Assembly: GCA_945888535.1 (NCBI GenBank)
Contig: CAMDAN010000072.1
Coordinates: 1 to 13,018 of the forward strand
Length of the DNA stretch: 13,018 nt
DNA from: Bordetella parapertussis
GTDB taxonomy: Bacteria > Pseudomonadota > Gammaproteobacteria > Burkholderiales > Burkholderiaceae_C
Direction of reading: 5' to 3'
The number at the start of each line of letters is the position of its first letter. Positions within the stretch are counted from its first letter, which is position 1. The notes beneath the pieces are model-generated. The model had not been told where the DNA came from, searched no databases, and was given only the letters and a program-made list of their open reading frames with translations. Positions 1-7,395 of this stretch are shown here, one piece after another. Made by a program: the position numbers and the translations under genes.

Positions 1-83
1 GCCCAAAAATCCACCAGCACCGGCGTGATGTGGGAGGCGGCGACCACTTCGGCTTCGAAGTTTTCAAGGGTAACGTTGATCAT
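1..83 (-). CDS. Thioredoxin-domain protein, N-terminal fragment (partial)
   Basis: The first 27 codons of a minus-strand gene that runs off the left edge. The start is ATG at 83, and the translation begins MINVTLENFEAEVV, followed by a strand ending VLVDFW. That last motif is the beta strand which in thioredoxin folds comes directly before the WCGPC redox site; the active site itself would lie beyond the edge and is not visible. The opening resembles Burkholderiales thioredoxin proteins that carry a C-terminal tetratricopeptide region (YbbN/CnoX co-chaperone type). That subtype is recognition from memory, and a plain thioredoxin remains possible. It is divergent from purE across a 102-base spacer. 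Confidence 0.7.
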   Translation of the reverse strand, partial: MINVTLENFEAEVVAASHITPVLVDFW

Positions 84-185
84 GAAAGAGTACTCAGGGT
101 GAAAAAGTAAAATGCAAGTTGTAATACCAGCGGCACGGTTGCCGTTTCATCTACAAGCGCGGGACGCAGCGCTGAATTCAACACT
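84..185. promoter_or_regulatory. Divergent intergenic region between thioredoxin-domain gene and purE
   Basis: These 102 bases separate two divergent genes, so they must hold the start signals for both unless transcription enters from outside. On the minus strand there is a plausible extended -10 for the thioredoxin-domain gene: TGG followed by TATTAC, with the hexamer at 121-126. No good -35 sits at the usual distance. For purE no convincing -35/-10 pair and no clear Shine-Dalgarno before the ATG at 186 was seen. No purine-repressor-like palindrome was recognised. Confidence 0.35.
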
Positions 186-692
186 ATGACCCCACTTCAA
201 ATCGGCGTCGTCATGGGTTCCAGTTCGGACTGGGACACCATGCAACACGCAGTAGAGATTCTCCAACAGTTTGGCATCGGTTTTGAAGCCCGGGTGGTTT
301 CTGCCCACCGCATGCCAGATGCCATGTTCGAATATGCCGAGTCCGCTGCGGCTCGCGGATTGCGGGCAATCATCGCAGGTGCGGGCGGCGCGGCCCATTT
401 GCCAGGGATGTTGGCTGCCAAAACCACGGTTCCCGTGTTAGGCGTTCCCGTGGCGAGTAAGCACCTCCAAGGCGTTGATTCGCTGCACAGCATCGTACAA
501 ATGCCCAAAGGCATCCCGGTGGCTACCTTTGCGATTGGCTCAGCTGGAGCCGCTAACGCGGCTTTGTTTGCGGTGGCCATGCTGGCCGCAAGTAACCCCG
601 CCTTGCTCGCCCAACTAGAGGTTTTCCGACAAGCCCAAACTGACTCCGCCAGCGCCATGGTTTTGCCCCTTACTGGTTTGGCTAAACCATGA
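186..692 (+). CDS. purE: N5-carboxyaminoimidazole ribonucleotide mutase (PurE, class I)
   Basis: PurE catalyses the cytosolic conversion of N5-CAIR to CAIR in de novo purine synthesis, using the product of PurK. The 168 residues match the usual class I length. The nucleotide-binding start [10 protein letters not shown] is at residues 7-16, the SAHR motif carrying the active-site histidine is at 39-42, and the glycine-rich [11 protein letters not shown] is at 65-75. These are followed by VPVLGVPV and the SLHSIVQMP segment at about 99-107. The ATG at 186 places the first strand immediately at the N-terminus, as expected. The last four bases overlap the purK start (ATGA), indicating translational coupling. 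The short C-terminal tail after about residue 150 shows no motif. Confidence 0.97.
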   Translation: MTPLQIGVVMGSSSDWDTMQHAVEILQQFGIGFEARVVSAHRMPDAMFEYAESAAARGLRAIIAGAGGAAHLPGMLAAKTTVPVLGVPVASKHLQGVDSLHSIVQMPKGIPVATFAIGSAGAANAALFAVAMLAASNPALLAQLEVFRQAQTDSASAMVLPLTGLAKP

Positions 693-1879
693 GCGCGGCG
701 GGTGGCAACCCTTTAAGCACGCGCCTGCCGGGCAGCATGGAAAACGGGCAGTTGATGACGCTAGGCGTCATGGGTGGCGGCCAACTCGGACGCATGTTTG
801 TTCATGCGGCCCAGGCCATGGGCTACTTCACCGCGGTGTTAGACCCTGATCCGGCGAGTCCCGCCGGTTTGGTGAGCCACCACCACATCCAAACCGACTA
901 TTTAGACGAGCAAGGTTTGGCGCAGATGTTGCAACGCTGCGCTGCCATCACCACCGAGTTTGAAAACGTTCCCGCAGGCGCTTTGTACACCTTGGGCTCG
1001 CACCGTTTTGTCGCCCCTGCGGCCAATGCGGTGGCCATTGCCCAAGACCGCGCTTTAGAAAAAGCCCACTTTGCAAGTTGTGGCGTTGCGTGTGCGCCTT
1101 ATGCGCTTATCGAAACTGCAGCGCAATTGGCGGCAGTGGCGGATGACCTTTTGCCCGGGATTTTAAAAACCACGCGCATGGGCTACGACGGCAAAGGCCA
1201 AATGCGGGTCGGTACCCGCGCGGAGTTGACTAGCGCTTGGGATACGCTTGCCAGCGTCCCGTGCGTGTTAGAAAAAATGCTGCCTTTGGCGATGGAGTGC
1301 TCGGTGATCGTGGCTCGCGGAGCCACGGGCGAGATCGTGAACTTCCCCATCCAACACAACCTGCACCGCGACGGAATTTTGGCTGTCACCCAAGTCTTTG
1401 ACGGCGTGGTACCCAAAGCCTTGGCGGATCAAGCCGTTGCCGGTGCCCGCGCAATTGCGCAGGGCTTGGGTTATGTGGGCGTGTTGTGCGTGGAGTTTTT
1501 TGTTTTACAAGACGGCAGCTTGATCGTCAATGAAATCGCCCCGCGTCCACATAACAGCGGGCATTACACCCTCAACGCCTGTGACCAGTCGCAGTTTGAT
1601 TTACAGGTTCGCACTCTCGCAGGACTGCCCTTAACGCAACCGAGTCAACACAGTTCTGCCATCATGCTCAATTTGTTGGGTGATATTTGGGTGAATCAAA
1701 AGACGCCAGATTGGGCTGGCGTTTTGGCCTTACCCGGAACCCATTTGCACTTGTACGGCAAGTTGTCGGCTCGCAAGGGCCGCAAGATGGGTCACCTCAA
1801 CATTACCGCCGCAACCCCAGAGCAGGCGCGTGAGACGGCCCTGCGATGTGCTGCGTTGTTGGGTATCGCTGCGTTTTAG
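689..1879 (+). CDS. purK: N5-carboxyaminoimidazole ribonucleotide synthase (PurK, ATP-grasp)
   Basis: PurK makes N5-CAIR from AIR, ATP and bicarbonate and hands it to PurE. The 396-residue product has the N-terminal dinucleotide-like motif [11 protein letters not shown] at 26-36 and EFENVPA at 90-96. The ATP-grasp domain includes [12 protein letters not shown] at 160-171, [14 protein letters not shown] at 193-206, and the metal/ATP-binding stretch [15 protein letters not shown] at 280-294. The start at 689 overlaps the purE stop by 4 bases. It gives about 22 residues ahead of the conserved core; internal methionines at residues 17 and 23 are alternatives, but the overlap favours the upstream start. 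The stop at 1877-1879 lies against the ribosome-binding site of the next gene. Confidence 0.97.
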   Translation: MSAAGGNPLSTRLPGSMENGQLMTLGVMGGGQLGRMFVHAAQAMGYFTAVLDPDPASPAGLVSHHHIQTDYLDEQGLAQMLQRCAAITTEFENVPAGALYTLGSHRFVAPAANAVAIAQDRALEKAHFASCGVACAPYALIETAAQLAAVADDLLPGILKTTRMGYDGKGQMRVGTRAELTSAWDTLASVPCVLEKMLPLAMECSVIVARGATGEIVNFPIQHNLHRDGILAVTQVFDGVVPKALADQAVAGARAIAQGLGYVGVLCVEFFVLQDGSLIVNEIAPRPHNSGHYTLNACDQSQFDLQVRTLAGLPLTQPSQHSSAIMLNLLGDIWVNQKTPDWAGVLALPGTHLHLYGKLSARKGRKMGHLNITAATPEQARETALRCAALLGIAAF

Positions 1880-1882
1880 GAG
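1878..1882 (+). promoter_or_regulatory. Shine-Dalgarno deciding the GTG start of the Sua5 gene
   Basis: AGGAG lies 6 bases before the GTG at 1889 and overlaps the TAG stop of purK (1877-1879). An ATG at 1885-1887 is in a different frame, so the GTG is the sensible start. The arrangement suggests that ribosomes finishing purK help start the next gene. Confidence 0.75.
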
Positions 1883-1888
1883 CGATGG

Positions 1889-2917
1889 GTGATTCTTTCT
1901 CGCACTGATCCGGCCTCCGTTGCCGCCTGCGTAAAGGAAATTCGCGCGGGCGGGCTGATCGGCCTGCCGACCGAGACGGTGTATGGCTTAGGGGCGGATG
2001 CGTCTAACGATGTGGCGGTCGCCAAAATTTTCCAAGCCAAAGGCCGCCCGCAAACCCATCCCTTGATCGTTCACATTTCAGACCAAGACGGCGGTCTTTC
2101 TGGAGCAGAACATTTCGCAACCAAGATTCCAGAATTTGCGCGATCACTCATGTTGGCTTTTTGGCCGGGGCCGCTGACGCTGATCTTGCCTCGACGTGAA
2201 GGCGTTGGCCGTGCGAGTGCGGGCGGTCAACAGACCATTGGTCTGCGCTGCCCCGACCACTTTGATGCCCAAGCCATTCTTCATGGTTTGCGCAATGCGC
2301 CCGGCCCTGTCGTGTGGGGTGTGGCTGCGCCAAGCGCCAACCAGTTCGGCCGCGTGAGCCCAACGACGGCGGCCCACGTTGAAAGCGAGATGGGCAAGGA
2401 CTTACTGATTTTGGATGGTGGCCCCTGCAGCTTGGGAATTGAATCGACCATCGTCGATTGCAGCCGCGGCGTTCCCGTTTTGTTGCGCCCGGGATCGATG
2501 ACTGCGGCGCAAATTACAGCTGCGTGTGGCCAAGCGCTTCGCGCTGCCAAAGACATGCCAACCCACACCGCCGCGCCCCGGGCCTCGGGAACTCTAGAGT
2601 CGCATTACGCGCCACGGGCCAAGGTTTGCTTACTGTCTAAGGACGCACTAAAGACCGCTTTGCAAAACCGGAATGACTCTAAAACTAAAACTTCCCAATC
2701 GCCCATCGGCGTGTATGTGCGTAGCTTCATGCCGAAAGACGAGTCCGCGCTTGCGGTGCGGCAGATGCCGATGGATGCAGAACGTGCTGCTCACGAATTG
2801 TTTGCTGTTTTGCGTGAGTTAGATGCGCACAACGTTGCGGAAATTTGGGTAGAAAGCGTGCCGAACGAGCCGCTGTGGGCGGGCGTGGCCGATCGCTTGC
2901 AGCGGGCGAGTTCTTAG
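1889..2917 (+). CDS. L-threonylcarbamoyladenylate synthase, long Sua5 type
   Basis: The enzyme makes threonylcarbamoyl-AMP from threonine, bicarbonate and ATP, the first step of the universal t6A37 tRNA modification. The YrdC-like catalytic domain fills roughly residues 10-210. It shows GLPTETVYGLGADA at 25-38, KIFQAKGRPQTHPL at 46-59, FWPGPLTLIL at 91-100, and AAPSANQFGRVSPTTAAHV at 146-164, plus the GIESTIVDC and LLRPGSM segments. At 237-243 lies the linker motif ESHYAPR characteristic of Sua5, followed by the small C-terminal Sua5 domain. With 342 residues it is therefore Sua5 rather than the short TsaC type. It follows purK by 9 bases and probably shares its transcript. Its stop interlocks with that of the convergent FIST gene. 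Confidence 0.94.
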   Translation: MILSRTDPASVAACVKEIRAGGLIGLPTETVYGLGADASNDVAVAKIFQAKGRPQTHPLIVHISDQDGGLSGAEHFATKIPEFARSLMLAFWPGPLTLILPRREGVGRASAGGQQTIGLRCPDHFDAQAILHGLRNAPGPVVWGVAAPSANQFGRVSPTTAAHVESEMGKDLLILDGGPCSLGIESTIVDCSRGVPVLLRPGSMTAAQITAACGQALRAAKDMPTHTAAPRASGTLESHYAPRAKVCLLSKDALKTALQNRNDSKTKTSQSPIGVYVRSFMPKDESALAVRQMPMDAERAAHELFAVLRELDAHNVAEIWVESVPNEPLWAGVADRLQRASS

Positions 2918-4182
2918 CTCGCAGCTTCCGTCGTAAACACCGTCAGCACGCCGGTGTAAGCGTAGAGGTGGTTGTAGGCGACTTCGCCACTGGCAAAAAA
3001 ACCGACCAAGGGAACGTCGCCCAAAGCATGGCGAACCCATTGCATCTCGGCGCTCGCACTACCAAAGTGGGGCCCGCCGCGGCCAGTACAACTGACATAG
3101 ACCGCGCCGGTAATTCGCCGCGCAGCTTCAGGCGGCACGCGCATGTCTTCAGCGGCTGACATCTCAAACAGCGCTTCTTCTTGCGGTTCGAGTTCTTCGC
3201 GAATTTCGGCACACACCCGCATCAAATCGGCGCGGGCAGCTTGTGCGTTGCGTTGGCAAAAAGCCAATTGGGCACCTACCGAGACATAGTCGCCCACCGC
3301 AATCCCGCGCCGTCCTGGGTCGAGCCCCATGATGTGGCGAACCAATACTTCGCTTCCAAAGTTTCCTGTTTTTCTGACTGCCGCGCTGTCACTTCCGGTC
3401 GGCGCCTGGGCTATTCCCACCAAGGTAGAGCGAACCGCGTTGAGCGCTTCTTGGGGCTTTTCCAGCGAGACAGACAGATCGGCCAGCATCACATCCAGCG
3501 CGGGTTCGCCGTCTAGCCCGATAACAACGTTCTCATGGGCTTCGGTCACCACGCGCACTTTGGAAATCGGCTTGCAGCCTTGCGTTACGCGAGAAATGAG
3601 GTTGACCTCGGGGCCAAACGCCACGCCGCTTAAGCCGCCGCTAAAAACCCCTGATGCGTGGCCTTGGCCGCGCATATTGCCATCGCCTGCAAGTGCAAAC
3701 TGCAGGCTTTGGGTTCGGCTGCTGGCGATGCCGCCAAACAAATACCCGGTCTCGGTACGCCGTGCCATCTCATCCAACAACTCCGGCAGCTCTGTGGTAT
3801 TTCCATCGGCGTGGACCAAGGCGGTGTGGGCTTCAAAGCCCAAGCCTAAGGGCGCAACACCTGAGAAAACGCGGTACTGGTCGCTGGGTACATCCATCAG
3901 CATCACCGCAAGCGCCGGCTCGTCAAAATACTCCACGTTGTTAGACGCGATGCCAATCCCCACAGTGCCCGACCAATCGGTAACAGTGGGCAACTCGCCG
4001 CCCAGTGTTTCCAAAATATCTTTGGCTGAAGCGGCGTAGTGGTCGGTGATGTAGAGAAGAGCCAAGGTCGGTGTATCAGCGTGTTCAGGCTTCGCCATTT
4101 GGGCCCGCAACTGCGCGATCACTAAACCACAAGCCATCTGCCACTGCGGGTGGGTGGCGTGGGCGTAAGAAAAAAGCTTCAT
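2914..4182 (-). CDS. FIST-domain sensory protein
   Basis: A 422-residue soluble protein with the layout of FIST proteins: a FIST N domain over about residues 35-230 and a FIST C domain over about 250-405. FIST domains are proposed small-ligand sensory modules, often coupled to signalling output domains; none is attached here. Visible landmarks are GYLFGGIASS at 146-155, the CTGRGG turn at 365-370, and VPLVGFFASGEVAYN at 390-404, which resembles the end of FIST C domains. No signal peptide or membrane segment is evident. The ATG at 4182 is 15 bases after the phaM-like stop, with only a weak ribosome-binding site. Co-transcription with that gene is likely. The ligand is unknown. Confidence 0.85.
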   Translation of the reverse strand: MKLFSYAHATHPQWQMACGLVIAQLRAQMAKPEHADTPTLALLYITDHYAASAKDILETLGGELPTVTDWSGTVGIGIASNNVEYFDEPALAVMLMDVPSDQYRVFSGVAPLGLGFEAHTALVHADGNTTELPELLDEMARRTETGYLFGGIASSRTQSLQFALAGDGNMRGQGHASGVFSGGLSGVAFGPEVNLISRVTQGCKPISKVRVVTEAHENVVIGLDGEPALDVMLADLSVSLEKPQEALNAVRSTLVGIAQAPTGSDSAAVRKTGNFGSEVLVRHIMGLDPGRRGIAVGDYVSVGAQLAFCQRNAQAARADLMRVCAEIREELEPQEEALFEMSAAEDMRVPPEAARRITGAVYVSCTGRGGPHFGSASAEMQWVRHALGDVPLVGFFASGEVAYNHLYAYTGVLTVFTTEAAS

Positions 4183-4197
4183 ACTCGAAAAGTGGTG

Positions 4198-4782
4198 TTA
4201 GCGGCTTCGCGGCTTGGCGGCGGCCTTTTTTGCAGTGGCTTTTTTAGCTGCGGGTTTTTTGACGGCAGCTGGTTTGAAAGCGGCTGGATTGAAAGAGTTT
4301 TTTGCGCTGACTTCTTTGAAAGTATCCGCAGCAATGGTTTGAAATTGTTGGGTGAGCGACGTCCAAAGCTGCATCGGATCCACCACACCGGCCGCAGGTT
4401 TTTCCGAAGGCGCTTCGGTTGCTGGCTTGGGCGCGGGTGCGGCTTTGGTTTTTGCTGGCGCAGGTTTGAAGGCCTCTGCCATCGTGAAGTTCATTCCCTT
4501 CAAGGTCGCCATCGTGAGCTTTTGCACCTCTAAGGCTTGGATGGTGGCCGCCAGTGCGCGGGAGTTTTGCTCCAACCAAAACTGAACATTTTTGAGTTCT
4601 TCAATGCGCTTTTCGATGTCTTCCACATTCAAGCTGGGTGCCAACCATTGCGACATATTGGGCATCGCAGCCGAACTGGCAGGCGCCGCGCCCATGCCGC
4701 CGCCAGTGGTTTTGGCTAAGTTTTGCAAGAAGTCAAAGCCGGGAACAAATTTTCCGAAGCCTGAAGTGTCTGTGCTGCTCAT
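4198..4782 (-). CDS. phaM: PhaM-like polyhydroxyalkanoate granule regulatory protein
   Basis: PhaM proteins, known from Cupriavidus/Ralstonia, activate PHA synthase and tether PHA granules to the nucleoid. The conserved core is at residues 44-98: SQWLAPSLNVEDIEKRIEEL followed by KNVQFWLEQNSRALAATIQA and LEVQKLTMATLKGMN. After it comes an Ala/Pro/Lys linker, a second short amphipathic segment near 135-160, and a basic tail at 170-194 built of AAKK repeats. That tail resembles histone H1 and is typical of the DNA-binding end of PhaM. The start is supported by AAGGAG (4789-4794), 6 bases before the ATG. No PHA synthase gene is in the window. The assignment rests on recognising the core and tail. 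Confidence 0.85.
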   Translation of the reverse strand: MSSTDTSGFGKFVPGFDFLQNLAKTTGGGMGAAPASSAAMPNMSQWLAPSLNVEDIEKRIEELKNVQFWLEQNSRALAATIQALEVQKLTMATLKGMNFTMAEAFKPAPAKTKAAPAPKPATEAPSEKPAAGVVDPMQLWTSLTQQFQTIAADTFKEVSAKNSFNPAAFKPAAVKKPAAKKATAKKAAAKPRSR

Positions 4783-4788
4783 GGGGAA

Positions 4789-4794
4789 CTCCTT
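4789..4794 (-). promoter_or_regulatory. Strong Shine-Dalgarno of the phaM-like gene
   Basis: On the minus strand AAGGAG lies 6 bases before the ATG at 4782. It is clearly stronger than the weak or absent sites before exbD, exbB and the FIST gene, which fits PhaM being made at a higher or independent level. The 51-base gap after exbD (4783-4833) shows no clear terminator hairpin and no convincing promoter. Confidence 0.6.
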
Positions 4795-4833
4795 GGGGTG
4801 AAAGCGAGGTGAAATCCACCCAAGCTTACCTGC

Positions 4834-5241
4834 TTAATCAGGTTCAGTGATGAATCCAATTTTTTTAATGCCTGCACGTTGGGCGGCAGCCATCACCCGC
4901 GCCACGCGTTCATAGCGCACCGCGCGGTCACCACGAATATGGAGTTCGGCCTGCGGCTCGGCGGCTGCAGCCGCAGCTAACTTGGCGGCCAGATCAATTT
5001 CCTGAATCGGGGCATCGTTCCAAAAGTAAGCGCCGCTGGCATCCACATCCAACCGAATGGTCTCGGGTTTGGCGGTATTGACTTGGTTACTGGCGCGGGG
5101 CAGGTCGATGTTGACAGCGTGCTGCATCACCGGAATCGTGATGATAAAAATAACCAGCAACACCAACATGATGTCCACCAAGGGCGTCATGTTGATCTCG
5201 TTCATTACCTCGTCGCTGTTGTCTTGTGTCCCGAATGCCAT
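4834..5241 (-). CDS. exbD: Biopolymer transport protein ExbD
   Basis: ExbD is the small inner-membrane partner of ExbB in the proton-driven motor that energises TonB. The 135-residue protein has a short cytoplasmic N-terminus and the signature INMTPLVDIMLVLLVIFII at 16-34. This is the single membrane helix, carrying the conserved proton-handling aspartate (D23). A periplasmic domain follows, ending in the IRGDRAVRYERVARVMAAAQ and IKKIGFITEP segments typical of ExbD/TolR. The gene starts 4 bases after the exbB stop with no strong ribosome-binding site, so translation is probably coupled. TolR is an alternative label, but the adjacent tonB favours ExbD. Confidence 0.93.
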   Translation of the reverse strand: MAFGTQDNSDEVMNEINMTPLVDIMLVLLVIFIITIPVMQHAVNIDLPRASNQVNTAKPETIRLDVDASGAYFWNDAPIQEIDLAAKLAAAAAAEPQAELHIRGDRAVRYERVARVMAAAQRAGIKKIGFITEPD

Positions 5242-5245
5242 GGTG

Positions 5246-5932
5246 TTAGCGAGCTCCTACGCGAGCGCCGGTTACAAAGAAAGCATGCAGGTCGTGGGCA
5301 AAGCGATTGAGCTTGAGCAATACCCCTTTGTTGGCGCGTACCAATGCGTTGTAGCCGAGAACCGCTGGGATCGCTACGGCCAATCCCAGTGCCGTCATGA
5401 TGAGCGTTTCGCCAATCGGCCCTGCGACTTTGTCAATCGTGGCTTGGCCAGCCAAACCGATCGCCATGAGGGCATGGTAAATCCCCCATACCGTTCCAAA
5501 CAGCCCAACAAAGGGCGCGGTTGAACCGACCGAGGCCAAGATGGCCAAACCGCTTTGGAGCTCAGCGGTGGCGTCATCGATGCTGTGCGTCAAACTGCGG
5601 GTGAGCCAGTCGCTTAAGTCAAAGCCTTCGTGCAGCTCCGTTTTCGCGCTGTGGGCGTCGCTTAAATGGGCCGCCGCTTGGCGGCCTTCTAAAGCGAGGG
5701 CATGGAAAGGATTGGCCTCGCCGCTTAAAGTTTTTAGCCCCGCGTCAAAGTCGCTGGCGTGCCAAAAACTTTTAAGCTGGCGTGCTTGTTGCGCAAGGCG
5801 ACGCAAATCGAGTGTTTTGAGCACGATCACCATCCAAGACGCCAGCGACATCGCCAAAAGTAAAACCAAAACGCAGCGCGTGACCGCATCGCCTTGGGCC
5901 CATACATTGAAAAGTCCGTTGCTAAGATTCAT
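5246..5932 (-). CDS. exbB: Biopolymer transport protein ExbB (MotA/TolQ/ExbB proton channel)
   Basis: ExbB forms the inner-membrane channel core of the TonB motor. The 228-residue sequence has a first membrane helix at about 19-38. A cytoplasmic stretch follows, then the two conserved helices: ASVGSTAPFVGLFGTVWGIY at 133-152, and the region around IGETLIMTALGLAVAIPAVL at 173-192. These contain the small-residue and threonine-rich faces that pack against ExbD. The start at 5932 is 19 bases after the tonB stop. The order tonB-exbB-exbD with short gaps indicates one transcript. TolQ is the closest alternative and is disfavoured by context. Confidence 0.93.
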   Translation of the reverse strand: MNLSNGLFNVWAQGDAVTRCVLVLLLAMSLASWMVIVLKTLDLRRLAQQARQLKSFWHASDFDAGLKTLSGEANPFHALALEGRQAAAHLSDAHSAKTELHEGFDLSDWLTRSLTHSIDDATAELQSGLAILASVGSTAPFVGLFGTVWGIYHALMAIGLAGQATIDKVAGPIGETLIMTALGLAVAIPAVLGYNALVRANKGVLLKLNRFAHDLHAFFVTGARVGAR

Positions 5933-5951
5933 AGGTCATAGAGCCCAAAAT

Positions 5952-6608
5952 TCAGTCCAAAACAAAAGCCAGTGGCACCTTAAACCACATTTCCTCAGGA
6001 ACACCACCGCGCTTACCGGGCACATAGCGCCAGCGTTGAACGGTTGCCAAAGCCGCCGCGTCAAGCCGCTCAAAGCCGCTGGATTTGGCGATCTCCGTTT
6101 TTTGCGCTTTGCCGTCGATACCAATCAACACATTGAGCACCACCTGCCCCTGCTCGCCGCGGCGCACGCTCAAAGCGGGGTAATCAGGTTTGGGGTTTTG
6201 TAAGTAAGCGGCGTCAAGGGTGGGGAGTTCGACTTTAACGGGGGCGGGACTGGCGTGGGTTGTGCTCGCTGCTGCGAGGGTTGCTGAAGGCGCTGCAAGT
6301 GCAACCGTTTCCGGCGCGTTGGGGCTTGCAGGTGCCTGGTTAGGGTTGGGTTGTAACGCAGGCGGCCGGGGTAGCGGCGTTGGCAAGGGGGTAGGGAGAG
6401 GTTTTGTGGCTTTGGCGGGAGGCGCAGGCGGCGTCACAGGTGCTTGGGTTAAGGCAACCGACGTACTGATTAACTGTACCGGTACCACCACCTCAGCCAT
6501 TTTTTGCAACAAGCCACTTTGCAAAAGCCACAACCCCGCGCCATGGATCAGCAACACCCCCGCGACGACGAGCGTTTTTCTTTGGGCGATGGAGGTGGGG
6601 TGGGCCAT
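5952..6608 (-). CDS. tonB: Energy transducer TonB
   Basis: TonB spans from the inner membrane to outer-membrane receptors and transmits energy from ExbB-ExbD. The 218-residue product begins MAHPTSIAQR. A signal-anchor helix covers about 12-30 with a histidine at 22 inside it, as in other TonB anchors; the serine four residues earlier in E. coli TonB is a valine here. A proline-rich periplasmic spacer follows at about 55-95. The C-terminal TonB domain covers 130-218, with KPDYPALSVRRGEQGQVVL at 140-158 and the VQRWRYVPG motif at 190-198. The frame stays open upstream to 6731, but that would overlap the ATPase gene and add a non-conserved leader. The ATG at 6608 is therefore preferred. Confidence 0.9.
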   Translation of the reverse strand: MAHPTSIAQRKTLVVAGVLLIHGAGLWLLQSGLLQKMAEVVVPVQLISTSVALTQAPVTPPAPPAKATKPLPTPLPTPLPRPPALQPNPNQAPASPNAPETVALAAPSATLAAASTTHASPAPVKVELPTLDAAYLQNPKPDYPALSVRRGEQGQVVLNVLIGIDGKAQKTEIAKSSGFERLDAAALATVQRWRYVPGKRGGVPEEMWFKVPLAFVLD

Positions 6609-6610
6609 GT

Positions 6611-6628
6611 TTGGGTTAGTCACCCCAA
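6611..6628 (-). repeat. Small inverted repeat just before tonB
   Basis: TTGGG and CCCAA arms (6611-6615 and 6624-6628) enclose an 8-base loop in the 37-base gap between the ATPase stop and the tonB ATG. On the RNA it ends two bases before the start codon, so it could affect ribosome access. The stem is only 5 bp, has no T-tract and is not a convincing terminator. Confidence 0.25.
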
Positions 6629-6645
6629 GATTATTACTTAGCTCG

Positions 6646-7395
6646 CTATTTTTGCTTTCGTAGCGGTGCCAAAAAACGCGTGCCGTCCGCGCAAATGAGC
6701 GCTTCTGCCTCGACTTCAAAAACGCAGGCAACGTTCGCAGTGGTCAGCACATCTGCAGCATTTCCACACGCGACAAGATTCCCCTCATTTAATAGAGCAA
6801 CGTCATCACAATAGCGCGTTGCCGCATTCAAATCATGCAACACAAGCAGGGTAGTGAGATTGCGTTTTTTAGTCAATTCGCGAACCACCTCAAGAACCTC
6901 TAACTGATGGCAAATATCCAACGCACTCGTGGGCTCATCCAGTAACAAAATGGTTGGTTCGGTAACCAGAGCCTGGGCAAGAAAAGCCAGTTGCCTTTGA
7001 CCTCCGCTCAGTTCACCAATAGGAAAACCCGCTAAGGAATATATTCCAAGTAGATCCAATACTTCACTCACTACCCTCAAATCCTCTTGTTGTACACGCA
7101 GGTGCAAATGTGAAATCCGACCCAGTAAGACCACTTCAAGCACGGATAAGGCAATTCCGGTTTGTTGGTCTTGGGGCATGTAACCAAGAGAAGTGGGGCG
7201 AATCATGCTTCCATGAAAATCCATATGACCACTTGATGAAACTAACCCAGCTGCCGCCTTTAGAAGGGTCGACTTTCCAGAGCCATTGGGACCTACGATG
7301 CCCAAAACACGCCCAGCTTTGGCTTGCAAGGAAATGCTGTGCAAGATGGGCCGATGAGCGTAGGCAACACTGACGCTATGGAGTTGAATTGTCAC
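6646..7395 (-). CDS. ABC transporter ATP-binding protein, FecE/BtuD class
   Basis: The ATPase subunit of a class II importer for metal chelates, siderophores, heme or cobalamin. Counting from the GTG at 7395 it has 249 residues. Walker A GPNGSGKST is at 35-43, the Q-loop glutamine at about 75 in GYMPQDQQ, the signature LSGGQ at 129-133, Walker B LLLDEPTSALD at 150-160, and the switch histidine in LVLHDLN at 184-190. The frame continues upstream to an ATG at 7428. The GTG is preferred because AAGGAG lies 6 bases before it and it overlaps the permease stop by exactly 4 bases (GTGA). The substrate cannot be told from this subunit. Confidence 0.93.
   Translation of the reverse strand: MTIQLHSVSVAYAHRPILHSISLQAKAGRVLGIVGPNGSGKSTLLKAAAGLVSSSGHMDFHGSMIRPTSLGYMPQDQQTGIALSVLEVVLLGRISHLHLRVQQEDLRVVSEVLDLLGIYSLAGFPIGELSGGQRQLAFLAQALVTEPTILLLDEPTSALDICHQLEVLEVVRELTKKRNLTTLLVLHDLNAATRYCDDVALLNEGNLVACGNAADVLTTANVACVFEVEAEALICADGTRFLAPLRKQK

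Noticed and set aside
3329..4039. Plus-strand open frame of 236 codons inside the FIST gene
   Set aside because: It lies opposite a gene with clear FIST domain motifs and has no recognisable family features. It is a shadow frame in GC-rich sequence.
4231..4270. Repeated TTTTT-containing units resembling a repeat array or T-rich terminator
   Set aside because: They are the antisense of the Ala-Lys repeat codons in the tail of the PhaM-like protein.
5541..6203. Plus-strand open frame opposite exbB and tonB
   Set aside because: Antisense shadow over two firmly identified genes; the product is low-complexity and Ser/Lys-rich with no motif.
6609..6731. N-terminal extension of TonB starting at 6731
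   Set aside because: It would overlap the end of the ATPase gene, and the extra residues look like unrelated basic sequence. The expected short cytoplasmic leader and anchor begin at the ATG at 6608.
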